64,000 bases of DNA, taken from Halichondria panicea. Taxonomy: Eukaryota > Porifera > Demospongiae > Suberitida > Halichondriidae. The stretch lies in the NCBI RefSeq assembly GCF_963675165.1, contig NC_087388.1, forward strand, positions 3,973,047-4,037,046. The letters run 5' to 3'. How positions within the stretch are numbered: position 1 is the stretch's first letter; each line of letters begins with the position of its first letter. The notes under the pieces were generated by a model that worked only from the letters and a program-made list of their open reading frames with translations, was not told the DNA's origin and ran no database searches. The position numbers and the translations under genes are program-made. Positions 33,601 through 42,600 of this stretch are shown here, in pieces.

Positions 33601-34344
33601 ACGGGAAACTTCCACAAGCCCGATTAAGCTATCCCACTCAGCTGGATTCTCCAGAGCTTGGTCTGCTCTGCTGCACAAGCAGCAAGTAAATATATTCAAC
33701 AAAATGTTTTTGTTCGTATGACAGGAGAAAAGATCGCTTAATACAACATTTTGGAGAAGCTGAAAAATATTATACAGTTCATCTTTGAACCATGTTAAAA
33801 TTAGTTGAGATAAATATACTCCGAAGCTGCCAGTCGTGAAAGCAGTTTCACTTGAATACTGGCCAACAAAATTCCACAGCGATTCGTTGGTTTTCATCAC
33901 TCGTAGCAAAGCCTCATTATTTTCACTATCTTCCTTTACATAACGCTCAAGATCACAGGCTTTTAGATGATCCGACACCATAAAAATGATCTGCTCATCA
34001 ACTATGTCACCTGGTAATAGTTGCAGTCCCCTATAAATGGTCTGATACCAGTTGAACCTGATGGATCCAATTTCACAATCTAATACATTTTCAACGTATA
34101 GTCTGTTTTTCGAATACACAAAAGCCCTGCAAATTGAAACAACTTCTTTTGTTGTGAAGGTCTTCATTACTAGTACGTTTTCCCAAAAACAAAATGAGGA
34201 ACTGACTTCCCTGATGTGAGGTAACTGTATATCTTTTGCGGCACTTTTTTGGTTCTTCATAACCAATTGAAAGTACAAGAAATGTTCAATAGCAAGAAGA
34301 TGAACATTTTCGATTAACACTGAACTACAGTGTGGGAAAAGCAT
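27637..34344 (-). CDS. SecA-type ATPase/helicase part of a giant protein
   Basis: A 2235-codon uninterrupted frame. About residues 640-1095 form a SecA-like core: Walker A QVKTGEGKT near 640, VDEVDSMFLD near 748, GLTGT near 923, GRGTDI near 1048 and EEQAFGRAARAGQAG near 1078, matching SecA MKTGEGKT, DEVD, GRGTDI and GRxGRxG. About 1731-1815 is hydrophobic, with alternating Gly/Ala-rich helices. Near the C-terminus is a run of 15 or more Lys, then a Pro-rich end. SecA drives protein export in bacteria and plastids, but here the domain is embedded in an animal gene with 5' introns, so its task is unknown; NTP-driven remodelling is the safest guess. The first 30 codons overlap the preceding frame; the start codon is probably not used and the frame is more likely entered by splicing at 34254. 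Confidence 0.8.
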   Translation of the reverse strand: MLFPHCSSVLIENVHLLAIEHFLYFQLVMKNQKSAAKDIQLPHIREVSSSFCFWENVLVMKTFTTKEVVSICRAFVYSKNRLYVENVLDCEIGSIRFNWYQTIYRGLQLLPGDIVDEQIIFMVSDHLKACDLERYVKEDSENNEALLRVMKTNESLWNFVGQYSSETAFTTGSFGVYLSQLILTWFKDELYNIFQLLQNVVLSDLFSCHTNKNILLNIFTCCLCSRADQALENPAEWDSLIGLVEVSRTFVHDLNVRVQNFSTSDSECPDPFQHTINMVRLVKISPDVLMVVSIVQEYSSDMWLSHLLAYNLFELCVIQYNVDDNDNNLHTKMLLMDQKFLQILYNVFINDVSNASASASASSLCNSFSFEQLCAIVDLLPYIEPCPAAFSVLCRNSIFCWEKEIQMIHFKQYLDQWKDLTAIDKQRTIYMMNRVRLDSGMTHIKFMLLLYKIRSKYTRGNAKDSKLLMSVFEALYYKQISLEQLNDIAGNQWIRSIRTLLNMTTARKCLSRNPDDVVDLIHNQLQVESDDPELGICDLTVIRNEARGVLQHLEHCSMIPNATERELKQFFSLLQRHVTIEDRMQWLETHRVPFVSSVIKSWILSSVSGSDVQQVQIPYSTQMISLLLFLHSRNKGLLQQVKTGEGKTLIVGMLAGAKALLGFNVDVVSSNRDLAQSGMEKCQPFFRVLGLKAAINCTDDDDTNQQAYKVHIVYGDVGSFQRDVLQEESEPGVKVNFKNRYSEPEKNCLIVDEVDSMFLDKAQHMLYLSHDSPALKHLETLFLHIWSAMISVSSTYVENVSARLIEIAKHMNTLIKDDTIPVPDYLKVFCEKKMESWVKSAYLAMTMDANDQFVIDHQKQGNSEVKRIFPIDKQTGIEQYNMKWSNGLSQFLELKYRRPISSESLKAIFISNKRFFQKYGKQLFGLTGTIGSITSRKLLQKVYGIITVELPTNKPKLYAQRKSRIATSEQDWSAQICDEISIRASEQPVLVICENIKHLECIKRYMLSQGAISEKDIISYARDGDNVEKKFKHQHGAKPGQIVLATNKGGRGTDIVISDKDAPKGLHVILTFLPENTRIEEQAFGRAARAGQAGSGCLIIQINQQEYKSIFQTFDTLEAATEILVELEKAKRNKTEANRLSVLLSDGLPRLELEEQLYLLFQKCRHLFTVAVQNFSLMNVQVGKAAISALLGVVTDHWAYWLDSMHAQIHSVSCESEKQLVINLFSKDFPAQGYPLPSSIDDTNFFKHPESYVTLGIALLRDITESPSGNNIKSQHLHATALACFEHAEKSGDLTGLPAMASCYCFIKLNPDASKTNMKQARRYLKKARTHLTSLKQTLMVNAEVGTKLIEMIDVSQYIHDDENCYTHQVEEKMKVLGLHLHTVELLLGNIIDEHSFVNESALTEEKISEEQSKTIYHKLVTLGFICHNKVRKYWKNETVIKKLILEKVDEQVSVALIKLVLNKPVINESDLIGLVNSSDELWDIISPLLETSVNVRVIFASKVDSATLEDDSLNIWNEFKSSFETDRIDLPWDDERTNTYKEFLVYLEGKKLCTSTKKGLLKQDSVIMMESLELGKYENCYMYNKGHKQTLRSYLLCFFEYCQQNEDCFLLEYMLPYGNKAFEAKKMHAFLQEQDILKSGQLVQHKYGVGKELQHAIATSLGKEYSPFRVDFIVRILGRLQGEIRKFERKMQVDFVDFNDLPDRPEEIPEELAFFAAWHMDQFLSIEQADKGYWDWNAFACATLGMAQVIGGAALISLGVTASIGSALIAEGVNDMVYATMAGLTGTFTWKDYAIHKSISLALTIATGGISALASPVKIVSKLGSATPFSVFIKATAGATKKFVFYAATTYISDVVLEEIQERVVHATIESIEKRLISKCREGLHSRLKNLAQQVNSDDEFHSKCQRIVSNMRTSLGMNTLLPAEFDLIRSQVVSSLQFNYKRIAENLGNSNSTTVRLLSKGAKVAYYANKAISVVNAGVKLGGATVALLDLFKGDFNLHEYVRQAEDIDANLIERKATEIEDCLLRFIHQQLHEKLRMAVHYTVKRSLKGIAKASKIALSSAVKKASTQTITDLSMTSVSENNKQARVSNCDQGQQDRKAGFGSADHGQVGKMDNNLDLQQRDTFQSEILEPTVQTAYGNDTKLDEIKTKKKSKKKKKKKKKKKKKKKLELVAHPKAMLLTPPSGPPPTPLQKISLEIRFFPSMDKKLQPMTVRFIRDEVTHIKPYDVATPPL
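34255..34328 (-). other. Candidate 74-nt intron joining the two long frames
   Basis: The upstream frame ends with TAA at 34316-34314, and the downstream frame is in a different phase and overlaps it. A GTAGTT donor at 34328 and a TATGAAG acceptor ending at 34255 are both in phase 0. Removing the 74 nt links the frames cleanly (..FSHT to NQKS..). The size fits other introns here (46-65 nt are common), although the acceptor has a weak pyrimidine tract. A -1 frameshift or sequence error would be the alternatives. Confidence 0.5.
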
Positions 34345-37300
34345 GCTTTCATTGCTTCATGCATAGTCCGAACATTTTTGTGATCTGAACCATCTATGAG
34401 TAGATTCACACACTCTTGTACAAAGCCTCGTCGCACATGTTGTACAAAATTGATAATATTTTGACGACAACATACTGTCGGACAAAGCTGTACAGCAGAT
34501 TTCAAGCTGTTATTGAGAATTTGAGTGGGAAGAAAAGTGTCATACAGTTCCTGATAAAAATTTAAGAGTTCTGAAATTGGCTGAAGAACGTATAAAAGAG
34601 TGACATCATCATTTCTCTCAGAACTGTCATTCAGTAACAATCGGTAAGTGCATTCATCAGAAGAATAAGATAGCAGTGACCGCAATGATAAATCATCTCT
34701 ATATAATGAAACTGAGTAATGATGTTTCAACACTTCTTTTTCACCACATTTGGTCACAGTTTTAACTATGGCTGGTTGATCAGGATACTTAACAACAAAC
34801 ACTCCCGCAGTTCCTTCTATTTCATTGGTAAACTGATCTTCGGAAATTTCAAGATATGTGGCACGTCTCAAATGTTTTAAAGCTTCACTTGATGTAGAAT
34901 TGCAGAGCACAACAAGAATACTTTGCCCAAAGGAGTCATCATCCTCGAGAACAGTGACATCTGAAATCTTTACTGCACATGTTTTAATATCAATCGATAA
35001 CATACTCAACGAACACGCTTGTGTTTTAGAGAGAAGCAACTGGCTACCAAAATGAACTCTATACGATACACTATACTCGGAATCAAACTTGAACATAGAT
35101 ACAAGATAAGCTTTTTGTTCTTTAGTCAGAGAAAATTGTCCATTTTTCATAACAAAAGGGTCAAGTTTAGAGTCCAACACCTCTTTGATTTGTTCAATTT
35201 CTGATAGTTCAACATCTCGCCAGTGGCAGCTTGAACAATCAGATGAATAATACAGCTTCCATTTCGCTCCATTAATGACTAAAATCAAAGTATATGGTTT
35301 GATGTTGGCTAAAGGCTCTTCAGACGAAATCAAAAACTCATAATTTGGTTCAAGGCGTTCCATCTCGACACTAAGCTGAAATTGTGAGCTAGAAAGAAAA
35401 CATTGTCCAAAATGTGTCACAATAGTTTGCATACATTCACCATTCAGCTTTTTCAGCCCCATTATGTCTGTAGTCAATACTACCGGCAGTTTATCAGTGT
35501 CAGCTTTGTACAAAAGTGAATACATTTGCAAATCTTTGCAGGACTTAAACACTTCAAAATTATTTCGGGAGTCTATTACTAAAACTAAAAAGTTGTTGAA
35601 TTTTCGTAATTCAATTTTTAGCTCACTGAGGTTCTCAAGAACATCGTTTTCTGACGTATTTTTGAATAGTTTCAGCTTTAGCTCTAACTTTTCAAGAAGT
35701 TTAAAGTCTATAAACTCCTTCCATTTTATTAATGCCATAAGAGGACATGACATCGGATAAGCCAGAAAAGTTTCATGAAATTCTGCTATTTTGCTTATAT
35801 GACTTTTTATGAACTGATTTCTGGATTCAATTTTACTTTGACGGTCTTCATCATTGGATAAGATGTGAAAGATACTATTGTAGTACGAGTACATCCCTTC
35901 AAGAAATTTTGTAACAGATATTAAAAGCTTCGATGGGTCTTGGGCACTGGAACGATAAGGATTTGGCTTCAATGTGATTTTTAATATATAGTTCAATATA
36001 TGAATAAGGGCTTCCATTTGTGGTTTGGCAATGTTAATTGAAGGCTGACGAAGAGCTTTAATGAAGTCAACAGTTTCAAGTCCAATCTTACTCATCAAGG
36101 ATTTAAAATCATCCACGTACATAAGCTCATGAAACTCCCCCAAAACATCACTAACCTCGCTATAAGTAAAGGATAACATTTCTTGAAAGTTCTTTGCAAA
36201 ATCACCTGAAAGTTTTCCTGAAATTGCAATCAAAGCAGGTAGCACTGCTTTGAGACTTGGAAAAGCACAAAAAGCAGTGTAGGCTTCTGGGAAAGAAAGG
36301 TTGATTTTCTCTGTGGCTAACGATTGTTCCTGGGTTGTCAACACAATGCCCAGCAATTTTGCTACTGTCTCGATGATGCTGCTAAGCATATGTTCTACAG
36401 CTGTAGTATAGGTCATACTTTGTTTTTTATGCAACATCGTTTCGATGTAAGCCTTAAGGTGGCCATGAGTTTGGTTTTTGGTTCTGCCCTTTATGGCAAA
36501 CTTCTGAAGGATGGTCTCACTTTTTGTTGTGGAAATTACGATAATATGTTGGAATCTGGTTACCAGATTAAACTTTCCACATAAAAAGTGGAAGGCATGA
36601 ATTAAACTCTCTTCAAATGACTGTAAGAACAACTTAAACTCATGTTTGGCTAAGTAGTCAAGATAGTCAGGTGTCTTCAGCATTTCTATATGACAGTCTT
36701 GAAAAGTGACCATGACATGCAATAGTAAATCAAGATGTTGCTCTCTATTGTAGTTGCCGACAGCATCAAAGAAAGCGTTAATTGCAGTTTCATCTTCATA
36801 TGTTAATGGGAGCATGCTTTTAATCCAATTTAAATCGAACACTGTAAGCAGTAATCCTTCACTGTTAAGGAAATCCTGCATGCGGAGTAGTGCAGAAAGA
36901 GATTTGCTGCCTACGAGAGTGTCTAAGCACACAGCATACATCTTCTGAACGAGATCTATTTCTTCAGTACTACAATTATCGCAAACATTTTTATATGATT
37001 TCCGAATGAGAATAATAAGTTTGAGTTGCTTGAGGCAAAGCAACTGCTCAGTAGTGGCAGGAAGTTCAATGTCTTCATCGATATTTCCACAAATCCAGTT
37101 AACAATCTCCTCATAGGAGATCATGGTATCTCTATTCAGTGGAGTAAGTTGATTTTTTTCCATAGTTAGAACCTCCAGTGATGAATTTACTGTCATTTTA
37201 TGGGTACCACTAGGGTGACAAAAGATCCAAGTGTTGGTTTGAAGGTTTTGTGTAATAAGAAATCGAGTATTAACAGTATCTGCAGTCGTATCACATCTAA

Positions 37301-39647
37301 CAAAATAGATAATCTCCTCAGACAAATTCAGGGTAGCTTGTAATTTCTCAATTTCATCATCAAAACAGTCATCAGTTAGCAGGGACTCAAGTAAGTAGTT
37401 TTCAAGATGGATATTTTTGTGCTCAGCTCTCTGTTTGAGTGATGACACGTTGACTGATAGTGATTCCGTTTCTATACTTTCACTGCCTAGATAATTATCA
37501 GCTGATGGATACGTGCTGTATGTGACTTCATTTGTGTAATCTTTCATCAGGCTTATTTGTACTTTTGTGCTTTGCTTAGCTTCACACGTTACCGATACCT
37601 TCATATTTTCAGACAATTTGTGAAACTGAGACATCCATATCACACATTTAGATCTGTTTGCTTCACTACGAGTTATGGACATAAATTCTGTGTCGTGAAT
37701 TTCGCCTACTTTTCGAGCAAAAGCTCCTAAGAAACGGTTGTGTGATTTGCAATTCCAATGTTGTAAAGATTGACGACACTGCTCATGGAATGCATAAAAG
37801 CAAGCCTGTTTGTCAACAGCTTTATTTTCATTAGCAAGGGAATTATTTACTTTGATTTTGGCAGTTTCTCCATCCCTATTACATCCCCTATTAACAAAGT
37901 CAGGGTGATCGTTTTTTTTCACTTGCATTGGTATTTTATCCCTAGCAGGTTTTTCATATTGCTCCACATTGGGATGAGGGATGGATCTATCATAGAGGAT
38001 TTCATCATGGCAGAGTTCTCCACTATAATTGTCAATACTATCTGTTGGACGTGTACTTGTAACAAGTGTTACTACCCTAGCCCAGAATAATAAAGATTTC
38101 CCATACCGCCCATAATCCATACCATGTCTGGTGTGTTTTCCTCCTTTACCTGGATCCCCTGGCTGGCCAGGTTTGCTATCTTTAACTTGATTTTGAGTTA
38201 CGTGACAGTTCCATTCATTATCAATATCGAGAATTTCAATTTTGCCACTGACACCACTCTTTCCAGCAGCTCCACCCATGCCAGCATCCCCACCATGACC
38301 GCTGTCAACACCACGAGTTCCAAAGCTGATTACAACAGAACTATTAGTTTGAAGCCGCCCTGCTTCAAATTCAGGGGCATTATTTCCATCAATACCTTTG
38401 ACAGTAGGTGTCCAACCGGCCCCACCGTCACCGCCATTTTGACCATCTCCCCCTGGGCTACCACTTGCCAACAAATTGAAGTCACTGATACATATATTGG
38501 ATGCAACTAATAGAACATGCCCTCCTGCATTTCCGTATTGACCATTTTCACCATCTACTCCAGGTTTACCGTCTTTAGCTGTCTCAGTGCCATCTTCACC
38601 TGGTCTAGCTTTAATAGGGCGATCACTGAATTCAATACACTTTCCTTCTGTGTTGATGGTAATACATTGTCTCGTACCTTCTAAGTAAACACTGCTTGCA
38701 GTTTTATTAAGTACCTCAGAAGTTGTTTGAGATACCTTTTTGCAAATGAGTTTTAGGGCAATACAAACAACTGACACACCATGATGGTAGACATCACTAT
38801 CAGCGTAGAGTACAGCGTCAGCACATAGCCTGATTTCATCCCCACTTTGGAGTGTTTTCGTTGGTTTGTTTCGAGAAATCCATTCATCAAAAGCAGAAAG
38901 AGCACTGCTTGATAACCCAGCCACCATTTTTATTGTGTAGACAGTTGACCCATCTCTGCTTTGTGAAAAGATACTGTATGGTAGAACTATTTGCAACAGC
39001 AGCTTAACAAGACGAGTCAGGTTTTCATGCAAATACGAAAAATGATTTTCTTTTGACTTTAAAATCTGTTCAAGTACAGTGGTATCTACCTGCACTTGTG
39101 TTTGTGTGCTGATAACTTCGAGTAGTTTCTGGTAGAGTTTCACTTCTTCTTGGTATACATCTAATCGATTTTCTTCAGCTTCTTTATTGCACTCTAGGCT
39201 GCAGCTACTGTGACGATCTTGCAGCTTTTGAATAATGCTAATTTTCTCACAGCATTCAACAGAGACACCTTCTTCGAGTTCTTTGAAGAGCATATTCAGT
39301 GCACACTTGAATGAACAGCAATCAGTACTTAGAAATTCAAATGAAATTATTCGCTGGTACAATTTGCATTCAAACTGTTCAAAAAGATGCATAGTTTTGG
39401 CACGAGTGTCAATAAGGCAAAAACAAAATGTTTCCAGCTCATCTAGTATTGATTTACGAATCTGCTGTCGAGCCTCTAAATCCTTACACGTTTTGTCAAA
39501 GAGGTCAGAAAATGAACTTTTTAATTGACCTTCGATTTCCTCAGTCACAGTGCTGGACACTGTCCAACAAGACAAAATATCTTGAAATTGTTCAAGCGTA
39601 TCGCATTCCTTAAGGCTCTCAAATTCGTTGAGGATAATGGAATTCAC
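34314..39647 (-). CDS. N-terminal half of the giant SecA-like protein, with Gly-rich collagen-like segment
   Basis: A 1777-codon frame starting at a GTG, so the real frame continues upstream (open to about 39780) and is entered by splicing. Residues of about 345-512 are rich in Gly-X-Y-like triplets (PGEDGTE, PGVDGENGQYG, SPGGDGQNGGDGGAG, KPGQPGDPGKGG) in several blocks with breaks, collagen-like but not a regular long helix. The rest is long, mostly alpha-helical-looking sequence without a family I recognise. It lies directly before the SecA-type frame on the same strand, and I take both to be one protein. Confidence 0.75.
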   Translation of the reverse strand: MNSIILNEFESLKECDTLEQFQDILSCWTVSSTVTEEIEGQLKSSFSDLFDKTCKDLEARQQIRKSILDELETFCFCLIDTRAKTMHLFEQFECKLYQRIISFEFLSTDCCSFKCALNMLFKELEEGVSVECCEKISIIQKLQDRHSSCSLECNKEAEENRLDVYQEEVKLYQKLLEVISTQTQVQVDTTVLEQILKSKENHFSYLHENLTRLVKLLLQIVLPYSIFSQSRDGSTVYTIKMVAGLSSSALSAFDEWISRNKPTKTLQSGDEIRLCADAVLYADSDVYHHGVSVVCIALKLICKKVSQTTSEVLNKTASSVYLEGTRQCITINTEGKCIEFSDRPIKARPGEDGTETAKDGKPGVDGENGQYGNAGGHVLLVASNICISDFNLLASGSPGGDGQNGGDGGAGWTPTVKGIDGNNAPEFEAGRLQTNSSVVISFGTRGVDSGHGGDAGMGGAAGKSGVSGKIEILDIDNEWNCHVTQNQVKDSKPGQPGDPGKGGKHTRHGMDYGRYGKSLLFWARVVTLVTSTRPTDSIDNYSGELCHDEILYDRSIPHPNVEQYEKPARDKIPMQVKKNDHPDFVNRGCNRDGETAKIKVNNSLANENKAVDKQACFYAFHEQCRQSLQHWNCKSHNRFLGAFARKVGEIHDTEFMSITRSEANRSKCVIWMSQFHKLSENMKVSVTCEAKQSTKVQISLMKDYTNEVTYSTYPSADNYLGSESIETESLSVNVSSLKQRAEHKNIHLENYLLESLLTDDCFDDEIEKLQATLNLSEEIIYFVRCDTTADTVNTRFLITQNLQTNTWIFCHPSGTHKMTVNSSLEVLTMEKNQLTPLNRDTMISYEEIVNWICGNIDEDIELPATTEQLLCLKQLKLIILIRKSYKNVCDNCSTEEIDLVQKMYAVCLDTLVGSKSLSALLRMQDFLNSEGLLLTVFDLNWIKSMLPLTYEDETAINAFFDAVGNYNREQHLDLLLHVMVTFQDCHIEMLKTPDYLDYLAKHEFKLFLQSFEESLIHAFHFLCGKFNLVTRFQHIIVISTTKSETILQKFAIKGRTKNQTHGHLKAYIETMLHKKQSMTYTTAVEHMLSSIIETVAKLLGIVLTTQEQSLATEKINLSFPEAYTAFCAFPSLKAVLPALIAISGKLSGDFAKNFQEMLSFTYSEVSDVLGEFHELMYVDDFKSLMSKIGLETVDFIKALRQPSINIAKPQMEALIHILNYILKITLKPNPYRSSAQDPSKLLISVTKFLEGMYSYYNSIFHILSNDEDRQSKIESRNQFIKSHISKIAEFHETFLAYPMSCPLMALIKWKEFIDFKLLEKLELKLKLFKNTSENDVLENLSELKIELRKFNNFLVLVIDSRNNFEVFKSCKDLQMYSLLYKADTDKLPVVLTTDIMGLKKLNGECMQTIVTHFGQCFLSSSQFQLSVEMERLEPNYEFLISSEEPLANIKPYTLILVINGAKWKLYYSSDCSSCHWRDVELSEIEQIKEVLDSKLDPFVMKNGQFSLTKEQKAYLVSMFKFDSEYSVSYRVHFGSQLLLSKTQACSLSMLSIDIKTCAVKISDVTVLEDDDSFGQSILVVLCNSTSSEALKHLRRATYLEISEDQFTNEIEGTAGVFVVKYPDQPAIVKTVTKCGEKEVLKHHYSVSLYRDDLSLRSLLSYSSDECTYRLLLNDSSERNDDVTLLYVLQPISELLNFYQELYDTFLPTQILNNSLKSAVQLCPTVCCRQNIINFVQHVRRGFVQECVNLLIDGSDHKNVRTMHEAMKACFSHTVVQC

Positions 39648-39699
39648 AATGTCTGAAGTATCACCAGGAGTTCCAAATATTTGTTCTTCTGAAAAATGA

Positions 39700-42600
39700 C
39701 TGAATTTATTCTCTAACAGCAGGCGAAAATACTTGAAGAACTTAACGGAGGGGGTGTTAGAAAAATCATCACAATTTGATCATCCAATGACCTAGAGACA
39801 TTTGTTTCAGCTGTTTGATATTCTACGTCCGGTACATTCGAATTAATAGATATTTCAAACAACTTTGGATTAATTTTAAAGTTGCTTGTTTCAGTTTCAA
39901 TAGCAGTTTCAGAAGATATTTCAGTGACATTATCAGGACCACTGCTCAAATATGTTTCAATGCATTGTTCCAAAAAAACTCTCTATAGGAATATACAGTA
40001 GTACAGTAACATGAGTGTCTATAATTATAGCATTATACAGTGAAACCTGCTGTAATAGCAACCGATAAACTGGTGGTCACACCCACAAGTCCCAATAGTA
40101 ACTAGTGAGTGACCCCAAATAGTCTAACCCAAAAACAAATTTCGCTGAGTCTTAAATTTGCTGTTTTCCCTAGTAGGTGGGGGCTCATTTTGAGCATGTG
40201 CATTAAAATGGGTGAGGTTATAAGGAGAGAAAGAACTAGAGCGCTGAAGTGCTAACCCTCGGCTGTTGACAAAAATAATAGAACAAAGGCGTGTTCAATC
40301 AAGCAAAGCACAAATTCTAGCTTTCCTTGTCTATGGATTCTGGTAAAGGATCACTTCAGCGGCAAATAATTATGTAGATCTAGCTCGAATAAAGGCCGGA
40401 TGTAAGCTAACCTGCAAGTTAGCCTTTTATTCGACAACTAGGCCGGCTTTAATATCAAAATCTGCCACTATTAAAACTATAATATAACTTAGCTATAATT
40501 ATCACAGGTAATATAGAAGCACAAGCATGAAAAGGCGCTCCTCTAGCTGGGTCATTCCACATCAATTCAACAACAACAAAAAGTGGCCGTCTCAGATTTC
40601 AGTGGACGACACTTGGCACATAAGTAGTATTATTATTGTAAGATATCATGTGCATCATTTCCGTTTCCAATCCCTCTAAAGTCTTCTATATACTTAGTTT
40701 CGAATTCCAGCCGGTTCCCCTTACGTAATGCATTTTTGTTGGCTTCCCAGCCCCTCCCCTCTCTGCAGTAGCATGGGAGGAAGAGAACCGTCCGGTGACT
40801 CTGGGCGTTCTATTCTGTCAGCCAGGAATGATCATCTTGTTACCACGAGGATAATAACCCACAATTTAAATGTTATATTTTTGAAAGCCTATCTTACATT
40901 CTTGTGGGTAAGGCTCCAATGAATATACTCTACCAACATTCCGTCCGACGTTCTCTCCCTCCCACACCACTAATGAGAACCGGCTGAAATTCGAGACTAC
41001 TCTACTCTTCTACTCTATCATGACTCGTTACATACACAGTCATGTATGTATATTAATATCACAAAAAGTCCTATGCTTGCATAATTATTGTTACAATGCA
41101 TTATTGACTTGACTACCGTATAGCGGGTAATTTTCAGGGGACAAAATATTCGTGGTTCAGCAATATTGAGACATTTCGTGCGTAATATTTTCGTGGTAGC
41201 TGCTTGCACTGCAGGTAAAGGTAGGCAAGGTCGCTTCATTCGTGGGTAAAATATTCGTGGTCAGACCTCCAACCACGAAAACCACGAATATTTTGCCCCA
41301 CGAAAATTACACGCTATACGGTATACCCTCACTTTTGAGTAGGCTAATTTGCCTTGAGAATACGCCCACCAGGAAGTGACAGTGAGCAGTTGCCAAGAAA
41401 AGTTTATTATGTATAAGCTGGTTACCGTAAGACCTCGATTTAAGGCGACCCTCCAAATATGCGACACCCAGGAGTTTCAGCAATTTTCTGACCTCTAAAA
41501 GTGCGACAGCTGCACTGACAATTATTTTTTAATGTCGCGTTCTAAATAGAGGTAAATGTAGCCACTCCCTAGCCTCGACTGTAGCCCACTGGAAAATCAG
41601 TGTTTTTAAGCGGCCTGAAATCGAGGCAAGTAGACTCTGTAAAGTTACCTCCAATTAGATGCGACCCTCTAAATATGCGACACCAGGACTTCAATATAGT
41701 TTTTCAACCTCCAAAAGTGCGACCTCTGGCTTCGTAATTATTAAAAAGTGTCGCTTTAAATCGAGATCTTACGGTAGCTCAGATATAATATTATAGCTAG
41801 ATCCAATACTTACTTCTATTTGCAAGTATAAGAGACGGAGACAAAGACAATCTTCTCTGAATCTCTGTTGAAGACTCTGACAGTGACAAGGAACAACCTT
41901 TTGATGCAGAATTTTGACTCTTTATACCTAGCTACTTTACCCATGCATTACTATTGTTATAATTATATTGATGTATTCATTGTATTTCAAGAGCTGGAGG
42001 GCCTCAGATGCAGACAGAAAAGACTCAGTTTCTTAATGAGTGGGCTTAATTTCAAGGCGAAACTACTGTTTTCGAAATTAAGCCCATCCCACCTGTAGCT
42101 ATAGCTTTGTAGCATGCAATTAGGGTGGGCGTAATCTTGGTAGAGTACGGTAAGGCCATGCAAAGTCAATTTGTAGTTTCTCCTTAAATTAAAGGCACTA
42201 AAAGAAAAGAAAAGGATAAATTTGTATAGTTTTTTGGTCATGAATATAATTATGACTAAATTAATAGGTAAAAATTATGCACTTCCGCTTATTGCGGAAG
42301 TTAGGGGGGTGTTTTTAATTAAAATTCTATGAATATCATTATCATTAATATATATCAAATGCCTCAATCCGCTTGCTATTTTAGGAATACAGTAGACTCT
42401 CGTTAATCCGGCCACCCTTGGGACCATGCAGCTTGGCCGGAATAGCGAGGTGGCCGTACTTCAGATAATTAGCCGCGGCTTAAAAACGACCTTACCTCGA
42501 ATATAATCACTGATTTGCGGTTCTTGTCTCGAGGATAATGAAAGATAATGAATCATTCTGCTCTCTATTTAAGTGTAATCCACTAAACCACACCCAAAAC

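Noticed and set aside
38124-38510. 128-codon plus-strand ORF
   Set aside because: It is the antisense of the Gly-rich segment of the giant gene; low stop frequency follows from the Gly/Pro codons.
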